Source of the DNA: Leptasterias polaris
Taxonomy: Eukaryota; Echinodermata; Asteroidea; Forcipulatida; Asteriidae
Reading direction: 5' to 3'
Length of the DNA stretch: 64,000 nt
Assembly (NCBI GenBank): GCA_037783415.1
Contig: JAZGTN010000059.1
Location: forward strand, 3,782,001 to 3,846,000
Part shown: positions 47,701 through 59,700 of the stretch, piece by piece
Numbering within the stretch: the first letter of the stretch is position 1
How the letters are laid out: each line of letters opens with the position of its first letter
Notes under the pieces: model-generated
Seen by the model: only the letters and a program-made list of their open reading frames with translations
Told to the model about the DNA's origin: nothing
The model's database searches: none
Program-made: the position numbers and the translations under genes

Positions 47701-50700
47701 CCTGTACACTATTGGTAAGATCGACAAACAAAAATGTTCACAGATTCACACATAACTTACATGATTTAAAGTAAGTAATGGTAGAAAGGGTTCCTTAAAA
47801 AAATGTTGCCTAAAATGCTATCGTTTCTGAGAAATGAGTAAAACAATAGTTTTTATCGCGCGCGATAATAAACTCGATGTTTGAAAAACAGAAAACACAT
47901 AAGGTCTCTTTTCACTATTTTCTCGTGACCTCGATGACCAATTGAGCTCAAATTTTCACAGGTTTGTTATTTCATGTATGTGGTTGATTACACAAAACAT
48001 GAACACTGTCTGTGATTGTTTTGTCAGCTCTGCCAATCCTGTATAATACCTTTAATATTTGAAATAAAATCAAATGGGTCTATACATTTAAAGAGAAATT
48101 TTTTGTTGGTCAAAAGGTCAAATTCAAGGCTGTTTTGATTGAATATCATCAAAATTCAGAAATGTAATAAAACAAAATCCCGAAGCCATTCAACCCTAAA
48201 CTGCCGTGTAGCCAGGGATCACACCCAAGTATACGATACAACCTGGGAAGCGGCAGCCAGGGGAATCACCTTAAGGGGATGCAACTTTTTATATCAGATA
48301 TCAAATAATAGACCACAAGGGAAACTGACTGGGTAAATTTAAAATGATTTTGTGTTGAACAAAGACAAATTTACTAGAGCAGGATTTGAACCAACGACCT
48401 CCAGATTAACGTGCCGGCACTCTACCAACTGAGCTATCTAGCCCTATGTTGGGTGTGATCCCTGGCTACATAGGGCTAGATCGCTCAATTGGTAGAGCGC
48501 CGGCACGTTAATCCGGAGGTCGTTGGTTCAAATCCCGCTCGAGTCAATTTTTCTTTGTTCAACCCAAAATCATTTTTAAAAAATCCTGTAAAAAAATGCA
48601 CCCACTTATTTATTTGAATTGTTACATAATTAGATGTTTTGGGATGTTGACAAAATGTGCCCCTGAAGGAGCATTTCACACTGTTTTAACGTGAGGTTAG
48701 AGACTTATAATTTTGTCCCCTCTTTCATGAGGACTCTTATTTGAAAATGAGTGCATCACAAAACTGAACTCGCTCTTAGAGCCCCTCTTTAAGATGACTG
48801 GTTCATGAATAAGGCAACTATTGTGTCTACTCCTTTCTCTGCCAGGCTGGAAGGTGTTGCTGACCAACTCAAGCTCAACCTTGTTCATGTCATCATTCGG
48901 AGCTGTTGTCCGACCATCCCAATGCACCTCAAAGAGACTAGACATGCTAGAAGGCCCAGATCACACAGCATACCTTCCAGACCTTCTGGACATCTTATCC
49001 TAAACGATCCTGGGGAAGAGACTAGATGGATACAGGAGCCTCGACATCCTACGGTTGTGGCAGAGGAACTTCTCTCCAGAATGATCACGTTGATGAAAAG
49101 TATGAGAAGAGTACAACAGATTTTTAAAATAGTTTATGGGTGCACACACTCACAAGTGTGTAAAACACCTGCAATTGGGAAACCTCCTATTGTCCCTCTT
49201 TTGTTTGTACCAATTTTGGGGCAATGGCTCCCATTGGTTTTGTACATACTTTCCAACTGGGGACATTCACCCAACCAGGGACCCTATTGTCCTCTTTTGT
49301 TATAGATCCCCTGTTGGAATGTATGTCGACCTCGTAAATCAAGGACTTCTCTTTGTTCTCCCATTGTTTTATTTTTTTTTGCGCCTTCCCCTTTGGTTTT
49401 GTACATGAAAGCAAAACGAGGATGTCCTCGGATTTATTTTGTTAAAGTCTTTCGCTCAAAACACATGTCTGTCACCTCGGTAAATTGAAAACTTGTTTGG
49501 ACTTGTTTTTTCCGTGAGGTCACTATTGGTTTTGTGCACAAAAGCAAACCAAGGATGTGCTTTGTCTGTTGTTGTCCATGAGTAGACAAGCTCAAAAACA
49601 CATCTTTCTCATCTTGGTAAATCAAAGACTATTCTTTGTTATTAGTGAATTGTGAATTCATTTTGTTGGGTTGGAGCAAATTTTCAAATCAATTTTGTTG
49701 GATCTCTTTTTCAGCTCATGCTACAACCTCCAACCACAGCAAAGTGTTTGACCTGCGGGCAAGCGTGCTAGCCTGCTGTTGCCAAGACTTTCTGGACATC
49801 TCAGAGGCGACCAGGGAGCTGTCTTATGTTGATCTTGACCTGCTAGAGGCTGCCAATCAGAAGCTGTGTTTCTTTGCAAATGTGATGAACCTCATGTTGG
49901 CTCACGCCTCCCTCTATCACATCTACCAGCAGCTCATATCCAAGGTGAGTACCTCTCCACCCAGAAGTCGACTGGGTACCGGTGAGAGCTGGGGAGCAAC
50001 CTACAATGGACTTCCAGCCTGTCGAGGGGGAATTGAAATACTCTCAGTTGTTTAATGCCAATTAAACCGGATGTAAACACTAATGAGCCCAATGGCTCGG
50101 GACAGACTTTACTCTCTTTTTTTTAGAGACCTCTTCTTGGAGTGTGCAGAATATTAACCATTCTTGTTGTTTATGCAGGATTTTATGCGGCAGACATCTA
50201 GTCACACGAGGCACGGTTCACTGACAGAGAGACTCCATGTTGAAGATGAGGTCATCCTACCAGGCACCAGCAGTAGGCAGATCAGCGATCGTATCATGTA
50301 TTTAAACAAGATGGCGTATTGCATCAGCCAGCTTGGCAGAGTAACGTGAGTGGACATAACGGGTCATCCAAAATGTTAACGTTTTCGAAGGAATTTGGGG
50401 TTCAACAAAGAAAAGTTGAGTAGAAGAGGATTTGAACCTGTGATCTCTGGATTAATGTGCCAGCTCTCTTCCAACTGAGCCATCAGTCCTAATGATGACG
50501 GTTCCCTGTTTTGTCGATATGCTTGTCAAATTGCAAATCAGAAGCCGGTGCTTCTCAAGGAAACTCAAGGTTCCCTTAAATGTTTGAACAGGCATGAAAT
50601 TTGCACTAACTATACTGAATTCTGGTCATCTCGCCCCCTAGCAAAGGGCAACAAAGTCACCTCCAACAAAGTCCAATCAACAATGTAACCCCCCCCCCCC

Positions 50701-53700
50701 CCACCCCCCCTCAAGAAAGTCTCCCCAAACAGTGAGGGCGCTGTTTTGGGCTTTTGACGCTATATTCAAGGGTTCTATTTGAGGAATATCTAAAATGTTC
50801 TTTATTGATTGTTGCAGTGCCTTTGAGCTTCGTTACATCATTCTGCGAGCTGGTCTCCATCCACCATCTTGTTTCAACAATCTACTCCAGCACAGGTTAC
50901 ATGGTAAATATATAACTCATCTAATTCCCTAGAAGATTCCCAAACCTCACATGCAGATGGTCAATATTTTCTGTAAATGTTTCTAATTATTAGTCTTTAC
51001 AGTAATGCACGTGCTCTTGCAACTCTCATGTACAAAAGCATTTTAGATGATTTATAAAAAGAGGAGCATTAAGGCCGATCTCCCCACAAATCTTTGTAAT
51101 TATATAAAGTCATGTTAACTTTTTCTTTAATACTAAAGTAGTTTTTCTCAAAGATACCAGTAGTTTAAACCTACATACTTTTAGTTTGTAATCAGAAATC
51201 TCTTCCACTTTGTTTAACCTTCCTACTCTTTGACCAATAAATATCAGCCACTGTGGTTTTGAATGATGGATGAACTATGCCAGTCTGCAATATGATACCA
51301 TGTAGTGAATATACTACACAGTACACTGTCAACACTCCTACTGTCTGATCATTTAATATCATCCACCTGGTTTTGAATGATAGATAAACTATGACAGTAT
51401 GATATCTTGTGGTGAATACATGTACATGGTACACAGGCAACCTTCCTACTATCTGACCATTCAATATCATCCACTGTGTTTTTTTATTGTTTTATTTTTT
51501 TATTTTTTTATAGTTTTGTGCACAGTTGTGCCCCCATACAAAACCCGTGCAGTTGAATGGTTTCAAATGGTTGGTCAAATCGCTTGAATATGTTACCAAG
51601 AGTAGGAGAATTAAAGTGTATTTTGTGCTTTCTATTTTTGAAGCATTAAGTCCGAGTGACCCATGGCATAAGTATCTACCGCCAGCTGAAACCCGTTTGC
51701 TGTTTGTCATCTCAAGTGGATGCCAAGTATCACCAATCTTGGAGGTAGAGTAATTTGATCAGGATGTTTTGTACTCAAGAAGTGTGCAAACAACTCTCAA
51801 GGAATAGACCCTTGCTTATGACGTCAAAAGCCCAAACAGCGCCCTCACTGAGGTCAAAGGAAGACCTCCCATTGGCTGCGTGCACGAATCCATTGTTTGG
51901 CCTCGGCAATGGCGGCCAATGCAATTAGTCTATACTTTAAAGTGATAATACATCATTGGTTTTGGGAACAGTAAATTCATTCTCATCCTCTGGTTTTTCA
52001 ATAGACACATTGACAGCCAATCTGTGAAAACCTGCATCCAATTTGGTGGTCACATTATATTAAGAGAACGCCGTCTTCAGACCTTGGGTGAATTTTGAAT
52101 TAGTCCAATAAGAGGACTAATGATACTTCGCCCTCCTTTTCTGTTTAATAGGTAATGAGATTGGAAGATGTTGAGGGGCAACTGGAAGTTGCAATGCAGC
52201 GATTCCTGGAAAATTATGTCATAATAGATGAAGAGAAACTCAAGGTAAGTGTTTTATGCCCTAATGTTGTTGTTTATCCGGAATGTATCATAATGTTAAT
52301 AGACATCTCTATAGCGCTAGGACCTGCCAATTTCAATGCTCGTGGTGTTTCACATTTTTACTTCAGTGACGAGGCCAGTTAATTCATTCAGCTCCCTAGG
52401 GAGTATACAGCCTGTGCTGCCAAGTATGTAGTGCACCAAGCTAATTCAATCGCAAGAACCATACTTGCCCTCACAGGTATCCCCTGGATGGGGAGAAGCA
52501 ATTATACAAACCCACACCCTGATGACTTATGGCCACCAGAACATATAAATGGAGACTATGTTTGCGTGTGTGTGTGTGAGTAGGTATCCACATTCAAACC
52601 GGGGACCTATAACAAAAGAGGACAATAGGTCCACGGTTCGGGAAAGGTCCACGGTTGGAAAACGTGTACAAAACCAATGGGAGGTCCACGATTGCAGGCG
52701 TATACACACTTGTGTGTGTGGGTAGGCATACACACCGTTGTGGGGACTTTTACACAACGTTTTTCTTTGTTAATCTGGGTCCCCACAACGTGATTCTTTA
52801 GAAAAGGGAATAATAGAACAACAATAGGAAGTCCCCACAACGGTGTGTGCAAAAATTGGGTTTGAGCATGTCTACCCGTTGAAACCGAGGATTTTAACAA
52901 AAGGGATCCATGTGTTTGACAGAGCGAGGACGTCCTCGCTTCGTTTTCGTATACAAAACCAATGGGGACGTAGCAAAAAAAACAATGGGAGAACAAAGAG
53001 TAGTCCTCGATTTATTAGCGGGATTCACAAGCGTGCATGTGTGTGTGTGTGTGACATCGACTCTGCATTTCCTTTACTCTCATAACATTCATGTTCTCTA
53101 TTTCCAAAATGTTATTGTAGGTTACGATACCTAAACAACTAGACTGGTTCCGTAAGGACTTCACTGGTAAGAGTCTGGATATAGACATTGAGCAGGGCCA
53201 TATCTATGGTGGGCTTCTCAATGTGGTGGCTCCTCATATGTCCAAACACATGGGAGAGAAATTGGAGAATTTCGTACTGAGCTGCTCACCTGGACACATT
53301 CAGCTGGAGGAAAAGGCACCCTTGTCTGGTGGTACGTTCCAAATCTATTTCGACACTAGCAGAGGCTTTCTCGAACCGTGGACCTATTGTCCTCTTTTGT
53401 TATAGGTCCCCGGTTTGAACGTGTATACCTACATGTACTCACATAAACAGGTATACAAGTGTTTATCGAGAAAGACTCTGCTAGGGTCGAAACGTCAGGC
53501 CATTAATTTTATTTACATTTATACCACAGGTCATTTTGGCTGGTAAGCAGTTGGCAACGGCTAATTATATTTTCTTATTTATACAGAAACGTATTTCTCT
53601 ATTCTTTATTTCCTTATTCTCAGTGTGGAGTGATGAGTTTCCGTGTCTATTTTATGTTTACTGTGAAAAAAGTTCAAATGACAAGGAGCTATGTGTGAGT

Positions 53701-56700
53701 TAAAAACAAATATTGAATGCATTTTGTTCATGCGTTGTCGCAGAATATAACCACTCAGTAAAATCTGGCTTTTCCATCCCACCTCATGTAATGGAATAGT
53801 CCAGATTTCACCTTATCAGTATATTCTGCGACTATACATGCATCCAATATTTGTATGATATTATGGGCATAATCTAGTGTTTAAGTGAAACGGAATAGTC
53901 AACAAATGTTGCTCATTTTTTTTTTTTTATCCTAGGTCCAGCTGACAGGCCACCGCTTAACAGAGTCCGCTCCTTCCGATTCACAGTCAGAATTGAACCC
54001 TATGATTACTCATACGGTTACAAGTTTGACTACCACTCCACGTCTACAATGAGCACGCCTCAGACCCTCAAGCACAAGCGAAGCTCATCACAGCCGGAGA
54101 ACCTTCTGAACGTCGAGCCACTCAAAAGTCTTCCTCATCCTACATTCAGCATGACTGAGTCCACCATGGCCTACCTTCACTCCAAGTCCAAACTTGTGGC
54201 GTCACTAGCCGGCCTCATCAGCGTGGCCGTGGATGAGAGACCGGACAGGTTCGCTCTGAAGAAGTCTTTTGAAAGCAGTGGTAGCCTGACCAGTCCCATG
54301 GGAACCCCGCAGAGCCTCGTCTTTGATGAGGGTGCGTTCGGGGAGGACAGGGAGTACCACGCTACCAAAGCTTCATCAAAATTTGAGATGGCTAAACTCT
54401 TGCAGCATGTGATGGGATATTCAACAATGCAGAGGTATGTGGAGACCTACTTGAGTAGTGTTGTTGAAACGGCTGAAGCAGTGCAGAACGAGGCCAACAG
54501 TTACCTATCGGAGAGCCTAAGTGCTGCCATGACACTGCGCAACGCACACTCTTGCACCCTCGCAAACCATCACAGTGACCACTATCAGGCGATGATGTTT
54601 TTCACCTTGGACCACCTAGTGACGCACTCCAAATGGACAGAAGCCTTGCAGCTTATCGAGGCTCTGCCCAAGTCAGATTCAACTTCTGATTGGCTGCCTG
54701 ATCTGCCAATCATTCGGGACTTTGTGCTCTGCTGTGCGGCACAGGCAGACCTTCCTCCAAAAGGGGTGGATATTTTGATTTCGGAATCCTGGAGGTCCCT
54801 CCTCTGCCTTCAAGACAAGGACTTGTGTTCTCGCGTGACCCTTGGTCTGTTACCCCGTCTACCAGTTTTGGTGTGTCTGCAATTACTGAATCACTGTGTT
54901 GCACATCCGGCTGCAGGAGCCAGCCTGAGAAAAGCTGTTTGTGACAAGTTGGAGCAAATGAAGACATATAATAAGGTTGACTTTGTTGTTACTATTTCAT
55001 AGTGTTCAGTTCCTTTTTTGAAGGGAGTTTTTTTTTTTTTTTTTACATTTACTGAAAAACTTTGGGTACTCTGTTACTTATAATTATTCCAAATACTGCA
55101 TTTTATAATCCTCCATTTGATTATCCAATATGAATATTAACCCATTTTGAGAGTATACCCGCTGGCACAAGGCATTGTTTACTTTAAATAGACTGTGCAA
55201 GTCTCGCGCGTATCCGAACGAGAAAACACGTCAAACAAAGAACATTTTTATTTCTGAAATCAAATCTTTGTTTTAAATAATATCTCATGACAAAATCTGA
55301 ACAACAAAAATAAATCATTACAATTTTATGAAATTAGTTTTAGCTTTTTAAAAAAATACGCCAAAGTGTGTTAATTATTATTAAAAACAAATTAAAACTC
55401 TGGGACAAGGATGCTTTTTTGATGTTAACTTTTTAGAAACCCCTTACGCAGATTCGTGAAGGTCAAACGGGTTTTAAATTGACCCGTATCGCAGTTTAAA
55501 GAGGAATGCCGACGCCCCAACACCATAGACTGCAATGAAAAGGGTTCGCTTTGCAATTACAGCATCTGGCGATTATAATCTCGCATTCAAAACAAGCTTT
55601 TACATAAGTTTTATGATCGGAGGTGAGCACAAAATTCTTAATTTTTTGCAATAACCGGAAGCTGAGGTCAAGTTTAATTCTCGGGTTTTCTTCGTTATAT
55701 TGTTGAATTGGTTTTACTTTCATATTTTGTTATCACTTAGTATTACATTCCCAACATGTATAATTTTCTAGGTCATAAACTACGTTAAACTAAAATAATT
55801 GACGAAACAAAATCTCGCCCACGTAAAACTCCATATGGTTGGGACCACTATGGTCCCGGAAGTTCGAATGCACGCGAGACTTGCAGTCTATAGTCAGTCA
55901 GCTACTTTGCAAACACCACTTGAGGGCCTTATTTGAAGGGATGTGTTTAAACATTTATTGAAAAACTTTGGGTACCCTGTTATAAAATCTTTCCAATTAA
56001 TGCATTTTTTAATCCTCTTTTAATCACCCAATACAAATTTCTTCTTTAAGCCTTTTTGAGAATCCCACAAGGACCAGCCATTGTTTTCTTTTTAATAAGT
56101 CAGTCAACTACTTTGCAAACACCAACAAAATCAGATGGTGAAGATCAATCTTGCTATTGAAAAATTATACAAATATTTACTGCTTTGAGTGCTTTATTTT
56201 TCCGAGGTGAAGCCGAGGGAACATAGACTGCTCCAGCTAGGATCACCGAGAGAGTTGTAGTTTTAACCACAGCACAAATAAAAGCGGTCAATATTTGTTT
56301 TATAACAACACAGACATAGATTCTTCTTGGAAATCTACATGTAGGTACAAAGAAGCAGCTGTTGCTACGGGTATAGTACGCTGGTTGCTATGGGTAATAG
56401 TACACTGGTTGCTATGGGTAGAGTACACTGGTTGCTATGGGTAGAGTACATTGGTTGGTGTGGGTACGATACATTGGTTGGTATGTTATCACGCTCGCTT
56501 GGCTTTCTAGTGAAAATAAGTCATATCTTATGACAAACTCTAAACCAACACGGCAGAATTGTTGTAACAGATATCAGGGCATTATTTACATCAATAACAA
56601 ATCAACAATATTATTCATTTTCTAGATTACAGAATATGCCCAGGTGAAAACCTCTTCTCTGATTTCTGAGGAGGAGACTGACCCCAACTGTGTGGCGTTA

Positions 56701-59700
56701 CCGAGTCCTTATACCCAATGGCAGCGGGTGGCAGCAGACAGCGAAGAGAACCCTAGCGAGGTTCTGGATGTGATGCTGAGTGCTGGGGACTTTGATCTGG
56801 CGAATCGATGGGCTGTCCTTCATGGCGTGTACCATGCACTGAAAGAGGTCAGGATGAGAATGTGTTCAATTATCTTTCTTCTTAAGTCACGGCTTGAAAG
56901 TTTGGAAGAAAGAAAGAGCTAACTTTAACTAGTAAACTTGCGGATACAAGCTTGAAAGTTTAGAAGTAGCCACCAAGTGAAAGAAAGAAAGAAGTAACTA
57001 TAACTAGTAAACTTGCAGATACAAACTTGAAAGTTTAGAAGTAGCCACCAAGTGAAAGAAAGAAAGAAGTAACTATAACTAGTAAACTTGCGGATACAAG
57101 CTTGAAAGTTTTGAAGTAGCCACCAAGTGAAAGAAAGAAAGAAGTAATTATAACTAGTAAACTTGCGGATACAAGCTTGAAAGATGTAAAGTAGCCACCA
57201 AGTGAAAGAAAGAAGTAACTATAACTAGTAAACTTGCAGATACAAACTTGAAAGTTTTGAAGTAGCCACCAAGTGAAAGAAAGAAAGAAAGAAGTAACTA
57301 CAACTAGTAAACTTGCGGATACAAGCTTGAAAGTTTTGAAGTAGCCACCAAGTGAAAGAAAGAAAGAAAGAAAGAAGTAGTTATAACTAGGAAACTTGCG
57401 GATACAAGCTTGAAAGTTTTGAAGTAGCCACCAAGTGAAAGAAAGAAAGAAAGAAAGAAGTAGTTATAACTAGGAAACTTGCGGATACAAGCTTGAAAGT
57501 TTTGAAGTAGCCACCAAGTGAAAGAAAGAAAGAAGTCATAACTATAACTAGTAAACTTGCAGATACAAATTTGAAAGTTTTGAAGTAGCCACCAAGTGAA
57601 AGAAAGAAAGAAGTAACTATAACTAGTAAACTTGAGGATACAAGCTTGAAAGTTTAGAAGTAGCCACCAAGTGAAAGAAAGAAAGAAGTAACTACAACTA
57701 GTAAACTTGCGGATACAAGCTTAAAAGTGTTGAAGTAGCCACCAAGTGAAAGAAAGAAAGAAGTAACTACAACTAGTAAACTTGCGGATACAAGCTTAAA
57801 AGTTTAGAAGTAGCCACCAAGTGAAAGAAAGAAAGAAGTAACTACAACTAGTAAACTTGCGGATACAAGCTTGAAAGTTTTGAAGTAGCCACCAAGTGAA
57901 AGAAAGAAAGAAGTAGTTATAACTAGGAAACTTGCGGATACAAACTTGAAAGTTTTGAAGTAGCCACCAAGTGAAAGAAAGAAAGAAGTAACTACAACTA
58001 GTAAACTTGCAGATACAAACTTGAAAGTTTTGAAGTAGCCACCAAGTGAAAGAAAGAAAGAAGTAGTTATAACTAGGAAACTTGCGGATACAAACTTGAA
58101 AGTTTTCAAGTAGCCACCAAGTGAAAGAAAGAAAGAAGTAATTATAACTAGTAAACTTGAGGATACAAGCTTGAAAGTTTTGAAGTAGCCACCAAGTGAA
58201 AGAAAGAAAGAAGTAATTATAACTAGTAAACTTGTGGATACAAGCTTAAAAGTTTTGAAGTAGCCACCAAGTGAAAGAAAGAAAGAAAGAAGTAACTACA
58301 ACTAGTAAACTTGCGGATACAAGCTTGAAAGTTTTGAAGTAGCCACCAAGTGAAAGAAAGAAAGAAGTAGTTATAACTAGGAAACTTGCGGATACAAACT
58401 TGAAAGTTTTGAAGTAGCCACCAAGTGAAAGAAAGAAAGAAGTAACTACAACTAGTAAACTTGCAGATACAAACTTGAAAGTTTTGAAGTAGCCACCAAG
58501 TGAAAGAAAGAAAGAAGTAGTTATAACTAGGAAACTTGCGGATACAAACTTGAAAGTTTTCAAGTAGCCACCAAGTGAAAGAAAGAAAGAAGTAATTATA
58601 ACTAGTAAACTTGAGGATACAAGCTTGAAAGTTTTGAAGTAGCCACCAAGTGAAAGAAAGAAAGAAGTAATTATAACTAGTAAACTTGTGGATACAAACT
58701 TGAAAGTTTTGAAGTAGCCACCAAGTGAAAGAAAGAAAGAAAGAAGTAACTACAACTAGTAAACTTGCGGATACAAGCTTGAAAGTTTTGAAGTAGCCAC
58801 CAAGTGAAAGAAAGAAAGAAGTAACTATAACTAGTAAACTTGCAGATACAAACTTGAAAGTTTTGAAGTAGCCACCAAGTGAAAGAAAGAAAGAAGTAAC
58901 TATAACTAGTAAACTTGCGGATACAAGCTTGAAAGTTTTGAAGTAGCCACCAAGTGAAAAAAAGAAAGAAAGAAGTAACTACAACTAGTAAACTTGCGGA
59001 TACAAACTTGAAAGTTTTCAAGTAGCCACCAAGTGAAAGAAAGAAAGAAGTAATTATAACTAGTAAACTTGAGGATACAAGCTTGAAAGTTTTGAAGTAG
59101 CCACCAAGTGAAAGAAAGAAAGAAGTAATTATAACTAGTAAACTTGTGGATACAAACTTGAAAGTTTTGAAGTAGCCACCAAGTGAAAGAAAGAAAGAAA
59201 GAAGTAACTACAACTAGTAAACTTGCGGATACAAGCTTGAAAGTTTTGAAGTAGCCACCAAGTGAAAGAAAGAAAGAAGTAACTATAACTAGTAAACTTG
59301 CAGATACAAACTTGAAAGTTTTGAAGTAGCCACCAAGTGAAAGAAAGAAAGAAGTAACTATAACTAGTAAACTTGCGGATACAAGCTTGAAAGTTTTGAA
59401 GTAGCCACCAAGTGAAAGAAAGAAAGAAGTAATTATAACTAGTAAACTTGCGGATACAAGCTTGAAAGATGTAAAGTAGCCACCAAGTGAAAGAAAGAAG
59501 TAACTATAACTAGTAAACTTGCAGATACAAACTTGAAAGTTTTGAAGTAGCCACCAAGTGAAAGAAAGAAAGAAAGAAGTAACTACAACTAGTAAACTTG
59601 CGGATACAAGCTTGAAAGTTTTGAAGTAGCCACCAAGTGAAAGAAAGAAAGAAAGAAAGAAAGAAAGAAGTAGTTATAACTAGGAAACTTGCGGATACAA

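Noticed and set aside
48468..48548. Possible functional tRNA gene (GTT anticodon position)
   Set aside because: The acceptor stem does not pair and an inverted copy lies next to it, so it is a SINE head.
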